Assembly: GCA_964421355.1 (NCBI GenBank) | Contig: CAYQWX010000030.1 | Span: 1-20,801, forward strand | DNA: 20,801 nt | Source: JALTDM01 sp964421355 | Lineage (GTDB): Bacteria; Bacteroidota; Bacteroidia; Bacteroidales; JALTDM01 | Direction: 5' to 3' | Shown: positions 14,819-20,801 of the stretch, piece by piece | Layout of the letters: each line of letters starts with the position of its first letter | Position numbering within the stretch: the first letter of the stretch is position 1 | Program-made: the position numbers and the translations under genes | The notes under the pieces: model-generated | Told to the model about the DNA's origin: nothing | The model's database searches: none | Seen by the model: only the letters and a program-made list of their open reading frames with translations

Positions 14819-15115
14819 TTAAATGTTACTAAAAAAGTCTATACTATCACCTTCTTTCAATGTTACAATTGCTCTTTTGAAAGCATTAGTGCGACCGGTT
14901 ATTACTCCTGATTTGGTGTAACGGTTTCTCTTTTTGCCTTTATATACCATAGTATTTACATCCACTACTTCTACATCATACATTTCTTCTACTGCCTTTT
15001 TTATTTCCAATTTATTGGCATTTTTATCAACTATAAAAGCGTATTTATTTAGTTTTTCACCTAACTTGGTATATTTTTCCGTTACAACAGGTCTATTTAA
15101 CAATTCTAATTTCAT
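14819..15115 (-). CDS. rplW: 50S ribosomal protein L23
   Basis: L23 is the main docking site at the tunnel exit for trigger factor and signal recognition particle. The 98-residue protein (100 in E. coli) begins MKLELLNRPVVTEKYTKLGE. Glu20 aligns with E. coli Glu18, the trigger factor contact, so docking is likely kept. The helix NKLEIKKAVEEMYDVEVVDV and the loop NTMVYKGKKRNRY are normal, as is the final strand KRAIVTLKEGDSIDFF. It starts 4 bases after rplD ends and precedes rplB by 13 nt. Confidence 0.97.
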   Translation of the reverse strand: MKLELLNRPVVTEKYTKLGEKLNKYAFIVDKNANKLEIKKAVEEMYDVEVVDVNTMVYKGKKRNRYTKSGVITGRTNAFKRAIVTLKEGDSIDFFSNI

Positions 15116-15118
15116 CGC

Positions 15119-15751
15119 TTAGTCGTTTTTTAAGATGTCTTCTATTATATTCACACTTTTTTCTGTTAGTATTAAAGTGTTTGCATTCAATATCTTATAG
15201 GTATTTAAGTTTGATGCTAACTCTACATTAACCTTAGGAATATTTCTTGCTGACAATACAACATTTGCATCAGGTATTGGTAATACAAATGTAGATTTTT
15301 TATCAGCATTAAGGTTGCTTATTATTTCTAAGATCTTTTTTGTTTTTGGTGTTTCAAGGGTAAAATCTTCTACAACTTTTAATTGATTATCTTTTAGCTT
15401 ATAAGTTAAGGCACTTTTTCTTGCTAATTGTTTTACCTTTTTGTTGAGTTTGATTTTGTATTTTCTTGGTCTTGGACCAAATATTCTACCACCACCTACA
15501 AATACTGGTGATTTGATACTACCGGCTCTTGCTGTACCTGTTCCTTTTTGTCTTTTTATTTTTCTGGTACTGTATGCAACTTCACCTCTTTCTTTTGCTT
15601 TGTGTGTACCTTGTCTTTGATGTGCCAAATATCTTTTTACATCTAAATAAATTGCGTGATCGTTTGGATTTTCGATATTAAAAACACTATCATCCAAGGT
15701 TATTTTTCTGCCGGTATCTTCTCCTGCCAAATTATAAACAGTTACTTCCAT
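15119..15751 (-). CDS. rplD: 50S ribosomal protein L4
   Basis: L4 binds 23S domain I, and its long loop reaches the constriction of the exit tunnel opposite L22. The 210-residue protein (201 in E. coli) shows this loop at ~46-98, with TRKIKRQKGTGTARAGSIKS, VGGGRIFGPRPRKYKIKLNK and no deletion at the macrolide-sensitive tip. The C-terminal Rossmann-like part ends with NANTLILTEKSVNIIEDIL. In E. coli L4 represses the S10 operon through a leader hairpin; here rpsJ has no leader of its own, so that mechanism cannot work in the same way. Its ATG overlaps the rplC stop by one base. Confidence 0.98.
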   Translation of the reverse strand: MEVTVYNLAGEDTGRKITLDDSVFNIENPNDHAIYLDVKRYLAHQRQGTHKAKERGEVAYSTRKIKRQKGTGTARAGSIKSPVFVGGGRIFGPRPRKYKIKLNKKVKQLARKSALTYKLKDNQLKVVEDFTLETPKTKKILEIISNLNADKKSTFVLPIPDANVVLSARNIPKVNVELASNLNTYKILNANTLILTEKSVNIIEDILKND

Positions 15752-16368
15752 TATTTCAAAATTTTTACAAATGAACCTTTATGTCCTGGTACTGATCCCT
15801 TTACTACCATTATGTTTTTTTCAGGGAATATTTTCATTATTTTCAAGTTAATTGCTTTTACTTGCTTGCCTCCATCTCTACCTCCCATTCTCATTCCTTT
15901 GAATACCCTGGAAGGATATGAAGATGCTCCTACGGAACCGGGATGTCTTTGTCTATTATGTTGTCCGTGAGTGGTTTCTCCCACACCACCAAAACCATGT
16001 CTTTTTACTACACCTTGGAATCCTTTACCCTTAGTTATACCAATAACATCTACAAACTTATCGTTTTTAAAGATATCTAAAGTAATAACATCTCCTTCTT
16101 TCCATTGATCTCTATAATTTGTAAATTCAGCAACTACTTTTTTAGGTGTAGTTTTTGCTTTCTTAAAATGTCCTAAAAGGGATTTCGGGGTATTTTTTTC
16201 TTTTGCTTCACCATAAGCTATTTGAATACTTTCGTATCCGTCTTTTTCGTCAGTTTTAACTTGGGTTACCACACAAGGACCTACTTCCAATACGGTGCAA
16301 GCAACATATTTCCCATTTTCATCGTAGACAGATGTCATTCCTAACTTCCTACCTATTAATCCTGCCAT
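15751..16368 (-). CDS. rplC: 50S ribosomal protein L3
   Basis: L3 is an early 50S assembly protein whose extended loop approaches the peptidyl transferase centre. The 205-residue protein (209 in E. coli) begins MAGLIGRKLGMTSVYDENGK. The signature TKGKGFQGVVKRHGFGG is at 112-128 and the loop GQHNRQRHPGSVGASSYPSR follows. The C-terminal part has KIMKIFPEKNIMVVKGSVPG. It lies 12 nt after rpsJ and overlaps rplD by one base, the universal rpsJ-rplC-rplD order. Confidence 0.98.
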   Translation of the reverse strand: MAGLIGRKLGMTSVYDENGKYVACTVLEVGPCVVTQVKTDEKDGYESIQIAYGEAKEKNTPKSLLGHFKKAKTTPKKVVAEFTNYRDQWKEGDVITLDIFKNDKFVDVIGITKGKGFQGVVKRHGFGGVGETTHGQHNRQRHPGSVGASSYPSRVFKGMRMGGRDGGKQVKAINLKIMKIFPEKNIMVVKGSVPGHKGSFVKILK

Positions 16369-16380
16369 TTTTTTAAATTT

Positions 16381-16695
16381 TTATAGTTTAATTTCTACAT
16401 CCACACCACTCGGTAATTCCATACGAGTAAGTGCTTCTATTGTTTTTTCTTCATATTGATAGATATCTATCAATCGTTTGTGGGTATTTAGTTCAAATTG
16501 TTCTCTAGATGTTTTGTTCACAAATGTTGAACGGAGCACTGTAAATATCTTTTTCCTTGTAGGAAGTGGTATTGGACCACTTACTATTGCTCCTGTCGAC
16601 TTTACTGTTTTAATTATTTTTTCAGCCGATCGTTCCACTAAATTGTGGTCAAATGATTTTAGTTTTATTCTAATCCTATTTCTATTGTTTGCCAT
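16381..16695 (-). CDS. rpsJ: 30S ribosomal protein S10
   Basis: S10 is in the 30S head and, in other bacteria, is also NusE, a partner of NusB and NusG in antitermination and transcription-translation coupling. The 104-residue protein (103 in E. coli) begins MANNRNRIRIKLKSFDHNLV. It has the hallmark GPIPLPTRKKIFTVLRSTFV and the conserved THKRLIDIYQYEEKTIEALT end region. It starts 7 bases after the fusA stop. No tuf gene stands between fusA and rpsJ, unlike the E. coli str operon, and there is no separate S10 promoter or leader. Confidence 0.98.
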   Translation of the reverse strand: MANNRNRIRIKLKSFDHNLVERSAEKIIKTVKSTGAIVSGPIPLPTRKKIFTVLRSTFVNKTSREQFELNTHKRLIDIYQYEEKTIEALTRMELPSGVDVEIKL

Positions 16696-16701
16696 AATTT
16701 A

Positions 16702-18786
16702 TTAGATTTTTAATATTTCTGCCGCTTTTTCGTCAGGTACTTGTTCATAATGCGAAAATTCCATGGTAGAAGATGCTCTACCAGAGGATAAAGTTCTTAA
16801 TACTGTAACATATCCAAACATTTCTGCCAATGGCACATCTGCTTTTATAACCTTTGCATTTCCACGAGAGTCTATATCTTTTATTTTTCCTCTACGCCTA
16901 TTTAAATCTCCTATAATATCTCCCATATATTCTTCAGGAGTTACCACTTCTATTTTCATTATAGGTTCTAACAGTACAGGTTTAGCTTTGGCTGCTGCCG
17001 CTTTAAAAGCTAATTTTGCAGCAATTTCGAACGATAAAGAGTCTGAATCTACAGGATGAAAAGATCCATCTATCAACTCCACTTTCATGCTATCAACAGG
17101 ATATCCCATCAAAGGACCATTAAGCATTGCTTCTTTAAAGCCTTTTTCTACCGATGGTATATATTCTCTTGGTATATTGCCACCTTTTATTAGGTCTATA
17201 AATTGCAACCCTTTTACTCCTTCATCTGCTGGTCCAATTTTAACAACTATATCAGCAAATTTACCTCGTCCTCCTGTTTGTTTTTTGAATACTTCCCTGT
17301 GATCTACCATTTGAGTTAAAGCTTCTTTATAAGCAACTTGTGGTTGTCCTACATGGCTTTCTACTCCAAACTCTCTCTTTAATCTATCAATGATTATTTC
17401 CAGGTGTAACTCACCCATTCCCCGAATAATCGTTTGTCCTGTATTTTCATCTGTAGAAACGGAAAATGTTGGGTCTTCTTCCATTAATTTACTTAAAGCC
17501 ATACCCAATTTATCCATATCTCCTTGTGATTTTGGTTCTACAGTAATACCTATTACAGGTTCAGGGAATTCCATAGATTCAAAAACAACAGGTGCATTAG
17601 CATCCGATAGAGAGTCACCTGTTTTGATATCTTTGAACCCAACTGCTGCACATATATCTCCAGCTTCTACAACAGGTATTGGATTCTGCTTGTTTGCATG
17701 CATTTGATACAAACGGGTTATACGTTCCTTTCTTCCTGTGCGGGCATTAAACACTTGTTCTCCTGCTTTTAACTTACCTGAATACACTCTCATATATGCC
17801 AACCTACCAACAAACGGATCGGTAGCAATTTTGAAAGCCAAAGCTGCAAAAGGTTCATTTTTTGAAGGTTTTCGAGAGATTTCATTTCCCTTCAAATCAG
17901 TTCCTTTTACTGCTCCAATGTCCTCAGGACTTGGCAAAAATGCAGCAATTGCATCTAACAAGCGTTGTATCCCCTTGTTTTTAAAAGCAGAACCTGCCAA
18001 AACGGGTATAATTTTTTGTTGGAGGACGGATTTTCTAATAGCTTCTTTTATTTCATCTACTTCCAAGCTATTTTCATCTTCAAAAAACTTTTCCAACAAA
18101 TAATCATCTTGTTCCGCTACAGTCTCTATCAATTTAGCTCTCCATTCGTGAACCTCATCCACCATATCTTCAGGCACAGCCACATAGTCGTATGAAGTGC
18201 CAAGCTTGTCGTCATCACGCCATACAATAGCTTTGTTTTCTATAAGATCTACTACTCCTCTAAAAGTATCTTCTCTCCCAATAGGGAGTTGAAGAGGAAT
18301 TGCATTTGCTTCTAACTTTTCTCTAATTTGCTGAACTACTCCTAAAAAGTCTGCTCCTACCCTATCCATTTTATTTACGAAAGCAATGCGTGGCACTTTG
18401 TATTTATTTGCTTGCCTCCACACCGTTTCCGATTGAGGTTCTACGCCCGATACAGCACAAAATACTGCAATGGCTCCGTCTAACACTCTTAAAGATCTTT
18501 CTACTTCTACCGTAAAATCTACGTGACCGGGAGTGTCAATAATATTGATCTGATGTTCCTTTCCATTATATTTCCAGAAACATGTGGTAGCTGCTGATGT
18601 AATAGTGATTCCTCTTTCTTGTTCTTGCACCATCCAATCCATTGTAGCATTACCTTCGTGAACTTCCCCGATCTTGTGTGTTATGCCGGTATAATACAAT
18701 ATACGCTCTGTTACGGTAGTTTTTCCCGCATCTATGTGAGCCATTATCCCAATGTTCCGCAAATATTTCAAATCTCCTATCGCCAT
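16702..18786 (-). CDS. fusA: Elongation factor G
   Basis: EF-G is the GTPase that drives translocation of tRNA and mRNA and, with the recycling factor, splits ribosomes. The 694-residue protein (704 in E. coli) has all GTPase motifs: P-loop AHIDAGKT (16-23), switch I RGITI (58-62), DTPGH (84-88), NKMD (138-141) and GSA (265-267). Domains II-V follow, with RGMGELHLEIIIDRLKREFG in domain III and GYVTVLRTLSSGRASSTMEF near the C-terminus. It is the housekeeping translocase by context, between rpsG (30 nt) and rpsJ (6 nt). An AAAGGAGAT sequence precedes its ATG. Some Bacteroidota carry a second EF-G copy elsewhere, which this window cannot show. Confidence 0.98.
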   Translation of the reverse strand: MAIGDLKYLRNIGIMAHIDAGKTTVTERILYYTGITHKIGEVHEGNATMDWMVQEQERGITITSAATTCFWKYNGKEHQINIIDTPGHVDFTVEVERSLRVLDGAIAVFCAVSGVEPQSETVWRQANKYKVPRIAFVNKMDRVGADFLGVVQQIREKLEANAIPLQLPIGREDTFRGVVDLIENKAIVWRDDDKLGTSYDYVAVPEDMVDEVHEWRAKLIETVAEQDDYLLEKFFEDENSLEVDEIKEAIRKSVLQQKIIPVLAGSAFKNKGIQRLLDAIAAFLPSPEDIGAVKGTDLKGNEISRKPSKNEPFAALAFKIATDPFVGRLAYMRVYSGKLKAGEQVFNARTGRKERITRLYQMHANKQNPIPVVEAGDICAAVGFKDIKTGDSLSDANAPVVFESMEFPEPVIGITVEPKSQGDMDKLGMALSKLMEEDPTFSVSTDENTGQTIIRGMGELHLEIIIDRLKREFGVESHVGQPQVAYKEALTQMVDHREVFKKQTGGRGKFADIVVKIGPADEGVKGLQFIDLIKGGNIPREYIPSVEKGFKEAMLNGPLMGYPVDSMKVELIDGSFHPVDSDSLSFEIAAKLAFKAAAAKAKPVLLEPIMKIEVVTPEEYMGDIIGDLNRRRGKIKDIDSRGNAKVIKADVPLAEMFGYVTVLRTLSSGRASSTMEFSHYEQVPDEKAAEILKI

Positions 18787-18796
18787 CTTCTTTTTT

Positions 18797-18805
18797 ATCT
18801 CCTTT
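18797..18805 (-). promoter_or_regulatory. Shine-Dalgarno-like site before fusA
   Basis: The minus strand reads AAAGGAGAT in the rpsG-fusA gap. GGAG ends 12 nt before the fusA ATG, somewhat further than the usual best spacing. Most neighbouring starts have no such sequence, so this may raise fusA translation. Confidence 0.45.
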
Positions 18806-18816
18806 GCTTATTCTAC

Positions 18817-19296
18817 TTAAAATTTGAAATGTGAAAATGCTTTGTTTGCTTCTGCCATACGGTGCATATCTTCTTTTTTCTTATAAGCACCACCTTCTTT
18901 GTTGTATGCGGCTAAAATTTCAGATGCCAATTTTTCTGCCATTGACTTACCTGATCTTTGTCTTGCAAATTTGATGATAAATTTATGGCTTAATGAAATT
19001 TTTCTATCGGGACGCACTTCCATTGGAACTTGAAAGTTTGCACCACCAATTCTTCTACTTTTTACTTCTACGGCAGGGGTTACGTTATTTAATGCTTCTT
19101 GCCATATTTCCAAAGCAGATTTTTCATCATCTTTTTTCTTTCTTTTTTCTATAATTTCCAAAGCCTCATAAAATATTTTATAGGCTTTATTCTTTTTGCC
19201 GTCTAACATCAAATCATTTACAAATCTGGTAACTCTTTCATTACCAAATTTTGGATCTGGCATCCTTTTCCGTGGTTTTGGTTTACCTTTCCTCAT
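18817..19296 (-). CDS. rpsG: 30S ribosomal protein S7
   Basis: S7 starts assembly of the 30S head and lines the mRNA exit channel and E site with S11. The 159-residue protein begins MRKGKPKPRKRMPDPKFGNE, the expected N-terminal arm. It keeps VTRFVNDLMLDGKKNKAYKI, NVTPAVEVKSRRIGGANFQV and the end KKEDMHRMAEANKAFSHFKF. In E. coli S7 represses the str operon through the rpsL-rpsG spacer. Here that spacer is only 14 nt, too short for the E. coli-type structure, so any feedback must differ. AAAGGATT precedes the ATG, a weak ribosome-binding match. Confidence 0.98.
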   Translation of the reverse strand: MRKGKPKPRKRMPDPKFGNERVTRFVNDLMLDGKKNKAYKIFYEALEIIEKRKKKDDEKSALEIWQEALNNVTPAVEVKSRRIGGANFQVPMEVRPDRKISLSHKFIIKFARQRSGKSMAEKLASEILAAYNKEGGAYKKKEDMHRMAEANKAFSHFKF

Positions 19297-19310
19297 AATC
19301 CTTTAACTTT

Positions 19311-19685
19311 TTACTTTTTAGGTTTTTTAGTACCATACTTAGATCTTCCTTGTTTTCTGTTTTCCACTCCTGATGCATCAAGAGTGCCTCTCACAATGTG
19401 ATAACGAACACCGGGTAAATCTTTTACACGACCACCTCTTACCAACACTATGGAGTGTTCTTGAAGGTTATGTCCTTCTCCCGGAATGTAGGCGTTTACT
19501 TCTTTCCCATTAGTAAGTCTCACACGAGCTACTTTCCTCAAAGCTGAATTAGGCTTTTTAGGGGTTGTGGTATAAACCCTTAAACAAACCCCTCTTCTTT
19601 GAGGGCATGCGTCTAATGCTGGTGCCTTACTCTTGTAAACTTTCCTTTTTCTTCCTTTTCTAATTAATTGTTGTATCGTTGGCAT
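19311..19685 (-). CDS. rpsL: 30S ribosomal protein S12
   Basis: S12 lies at the decoding centre and controls accuracy. The ATG at 19685 gives 124 residues (MPTIQQLIRKGRKRKVYKSK), the exact family length. The open frame continues upstream by 24 codons, but these run into the leader and promoter and have no similarity to S12. Lys43 and Lys88, equivalent to the classical streptomycin-resistance positions, are both lysine (TTPKKPNSALRK and RGGRVKDLPGVRY). Asp89, the methylthiolation site in E. coli, is also present. It is the first gene of the cluster, with its promoter core about 45 nt upstream and an A/T-rich leader without a Shine-Dalgarno sequence. Confidence 0.98.
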   Translation of the reverse strand: MPTIQQLIRKGRKRKVYKSKAPALDACPQRRGVCLRVYTTTPKKPNSALRKVARVRLTNGKEVNAYIPGEGHNLQEHSIVLVRGGRVKDLPGVRYHIVRGTLDASGVENRKQGRSKYGTKKPKK

Positions 19686-19729
19686 TCTACTTTGATTTTT
19701 ATTTACACTACTCCAAAATTTTTGAACTG

Positions 19730-19757
19730 CAAAGATACTTATTTTTTTATATACCAA
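19730..19757 (-). promoter_or_regulatory. Main promoter of the ribosomal protein cluster
   Basis: On the minus strand TTG (19755-19757), a 17-nt A/T-rich spacer and TATCTTTG (19730-19737) match the Bacteroidota sigma factor consensus TTG-N17-19-TAnnTTTG. Transcription would start a few bases after the TTTG, giving a leader of roughly 35-40 nt before the rpsL ATG. The 40 bp further upstream are almost pure A/T, like an UP element contacted by RpoA. The next gene in that direction is on the other strand, so this must be the start of the transcript. Confidence 0.8.
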
Positions 19758-20185
19758 GTATTAATAAAATATTTTTTATGCTTTTTTTATTCTTTTTATT
19801 AACGTATAAAGTAAATTTAGTTTAAATATTTTCGTTTTTCCTCATATTGTGTTAGGAATAACATTATACCCCTTATCTACTCTTCTAAATTCCAATTTTA
19901 GATAAAGTCTATATAAATTAGCTAAAAATTATACACCATTAATTAATATTAACATCAAGAGTAAGAAATAGCTATTATAAGATGTAAGTTATTGTAATCT
20001 ATATTTTCTACAAGCCACAAAATATTATTCAAACAAATAACAAAATGTCGTATATTTTTTTTTCAAAAAAACACTTAACATTTTATATAATAAAAAGTAT
20101 TGTTTCGTTTATTTTATATGAAAAAGAATTTATTGTTAAGTTTGTAAAATGGAAAATGGAATGTTGTTTGTTTATAGGTTAAAGT
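19758..20185. other. AT-rich spacer between divergent transcription units
   Basis: About 430 bp lie between the cluster promoter and the DUF4294 gene. I found no open frame with a recognisable product, no tRNA, no repeat and no convincing hairpin. The DNA is strongly A/T-biased with many T and A runs. Part of it probably serves as upstream promoter DNA for both directions. Confidence 0.6.
20137..20144 (+). promoter_or_regulatory. Candidate -7 promoter element for the DUF4294 gene
   Basis: TAAGTTTG matches TAnnTTTG and ends 41 nt before the ATG at 20186. No clear TTG lies 17-19 nt upstream, so the assignment is tentative. Confidence 0.35.
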
Positions 20186-20788
20186 ATGTGGTATAAGGTA
20201 TTAACTTTTTTATTTTTGATTGTAACTTCATTGCTTGCCAATGCTCAAAATATAATGATAGTAAATGGCAACAAGGTTTATGTATTGCCTGCTATTAAAG
20301 TTGATAATGATACTTTACCGCTTATTCGCTTACATCCTGTATATATTATTCCTCCACGGAAATTTAAAAATGAAAGGGAAAGGCGTAGATATAGCCGTTT
20401 GGTTAGAGATTTAAAAAAAGTGTATCCTTTGGCTGTAGAGGCAAAACTGCGGTTTTATTATATTGAAAGTGAAGTTTCTAAAATCAAAGATCCAATAAAG
20501 AAAAAACAATTTATAAAACAACAGGAACAATTGCTAAGAGAACAGTTTGAAGGTGATATACGAAGACTCACATTTAGACAAGGTCGGTTGCTTATTAAAC
20601 TTATAGACAGGGAAACAGATCACACTTCTTATGAATTGATAAAGGAGTTGAAAGGGTCTTTTAGTGCTTTTTTTTGGCAGACTGTAGCAAGGGTTTTTGG
20701 TGAAAACTTAAAGGAAAAATATGACCCTTACGATGAAGATAAATATATAGAAGAAATTGTGCATAGAATAGAAAACGGACAATTGTAG
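20186..20788 (+). CDS. DUF4294 domain-containing protein with signal peptide
   Basis: The 200-residue protein resembles the DUF4294 family, which is found mainly in Bacteroidota and has no established function. A signal peptide is clear: MWYKVL, a hydrophobic stretch to residue 18, then ANA before Gln21, a likely signal peptidase I site, so the protein is probably periplasmic. There is no lipobox Cys. Residues 22-60 include a strand-rich part with IIPPRKFK. From 62 on it is helical and charged (ERERRRYSRLVRDLKKVYPL). The most conserved-looking block is LLIKLIDRETDHTSYELIKE (135-154), then KGSFSAFFWQTVARVFGENL. The C-terminus is acidic. No catalytic motif is apparent. The gene is transcribed away from the ribosomal cluster, and its downstream neighbour is outside the window. 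Confidence 0.82.
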   Translation: MWYKVLTFLFLIVTSLLANAQNIMIVNGNKVYVLPAIKVDNDTLPLIRLHPVYIIPPRKFKNERERRRYSRLVRDLKKVYPLAVEAKLRFYYIESEVSKIKDPIKKKQFIKQQEQLLREQFEGDIRRLTFRQGRLLIKLIDRETDHTSYELIKELKGSFSAFFWQTVARVFGENLKEKYDPYDEDKYIEEIVHRIENGQL

Positions 20789-20801
20789 GATATATAAAAA
20801 T

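Noticed and set aside
1894..19685. A hidden novel system inside the ribosomal cluster
   Set aside because: All gaps are 48 nt or shorter and every frame is an intact known protein in the expected order; nothing extra is inserted.
19686..19757. A 24-codon in-frame N-terminal extension of rpsL
   Set aside because: The extension covers the promoter core and leader and has no S12 similarity; the ATG at 19685 gives the exact family length of 124.
19758..20185. Possible small RNA, CRISPR or repeat in the spacer
   Set aside because: No regularly spaced repeats, strong hairpin or T-tract terminator was found; only A/T-rich DNA.

Overview
The window is a near-complete ribosomal-protein supercluster from an AT-rich member of the Bacteroidota (Bacteroidetes). 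Several independent signs support this. The partial protein on the left ends in a type IX secretion (Por) C-terminal sorting domain, and the gene on the right encodes a DUF4294 protein; both families are typical of this phylum. The promoter in front of the cluster has the phylum's -33 TTG / -7 TAnnTTTG form. Most start codons have no Shine-Dalgarno sequence. The gene order (fusA followed directly by rpsJ; secY-map-infA-rpmJ) is the usual one for this phylum. I cannot name a genus from sequence alone.

Layout. (1) Bases 1-1700, + strand: the 3' part of a large secreted protein, followed by a rho-independent terminator (about 1727-1762). (2) About 1836-1867: a strong terminator for the minus strand, which ends the ribosomal cluster. 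(3) Bases 1894-19685, all on the minus strand and read from right to left: rpsL, rpsG, fusA, rpsJ, rplC, rplD, rplW, rplB, rpsS, rplV, rpsC, rplP, rpmC, rpsQ, rplN, rplX, rplE, rpsN, rpsH, rplF, rplR, rpsE, rpmD, rplO, secY, map, infA, rpmJ, rpsM, rpsK, rpsD, rpoA, rplQ. These 33 genes are the equivalents of the E. coli str, S10, spc and alpha operons joined into one run with no gap longer than 48 nt. Two of them, rpmD (59 codons) and rpmJ (38 codons), are very short and were read directly from the sequence. (4) Bases 19730-19757: the main promoter on the minus strand. (5) Bases 19758-20185: AT-rich, gene-free spacer. (6) Bases 20186-20788, + strand: a DUF4294 protein with a signal peptide, divergent from the cluster.

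The genes work as one growth-rate module. They encode about half of the ribosomal proteins, elongation factor G, initiation factor IF-1, the RNA polymerase alpha subunit, the SecY translocon channel and the methionine aminopeptidase that trims nascent chains. All 33 frames are intact. Start choices differ from the longest open frame for rpsL (ATG at 19685) and rpmC (ATG at 12021). Possible internal promoters with the same TAnnTTTGCA core lie in the two widest gaps, before rplP and before rpsM.

I found no CRISPR array, tRNA, rRNA, insertion sequence or convincing new system. This is mostly a conserved housekeeping region, and the findings below are modest.
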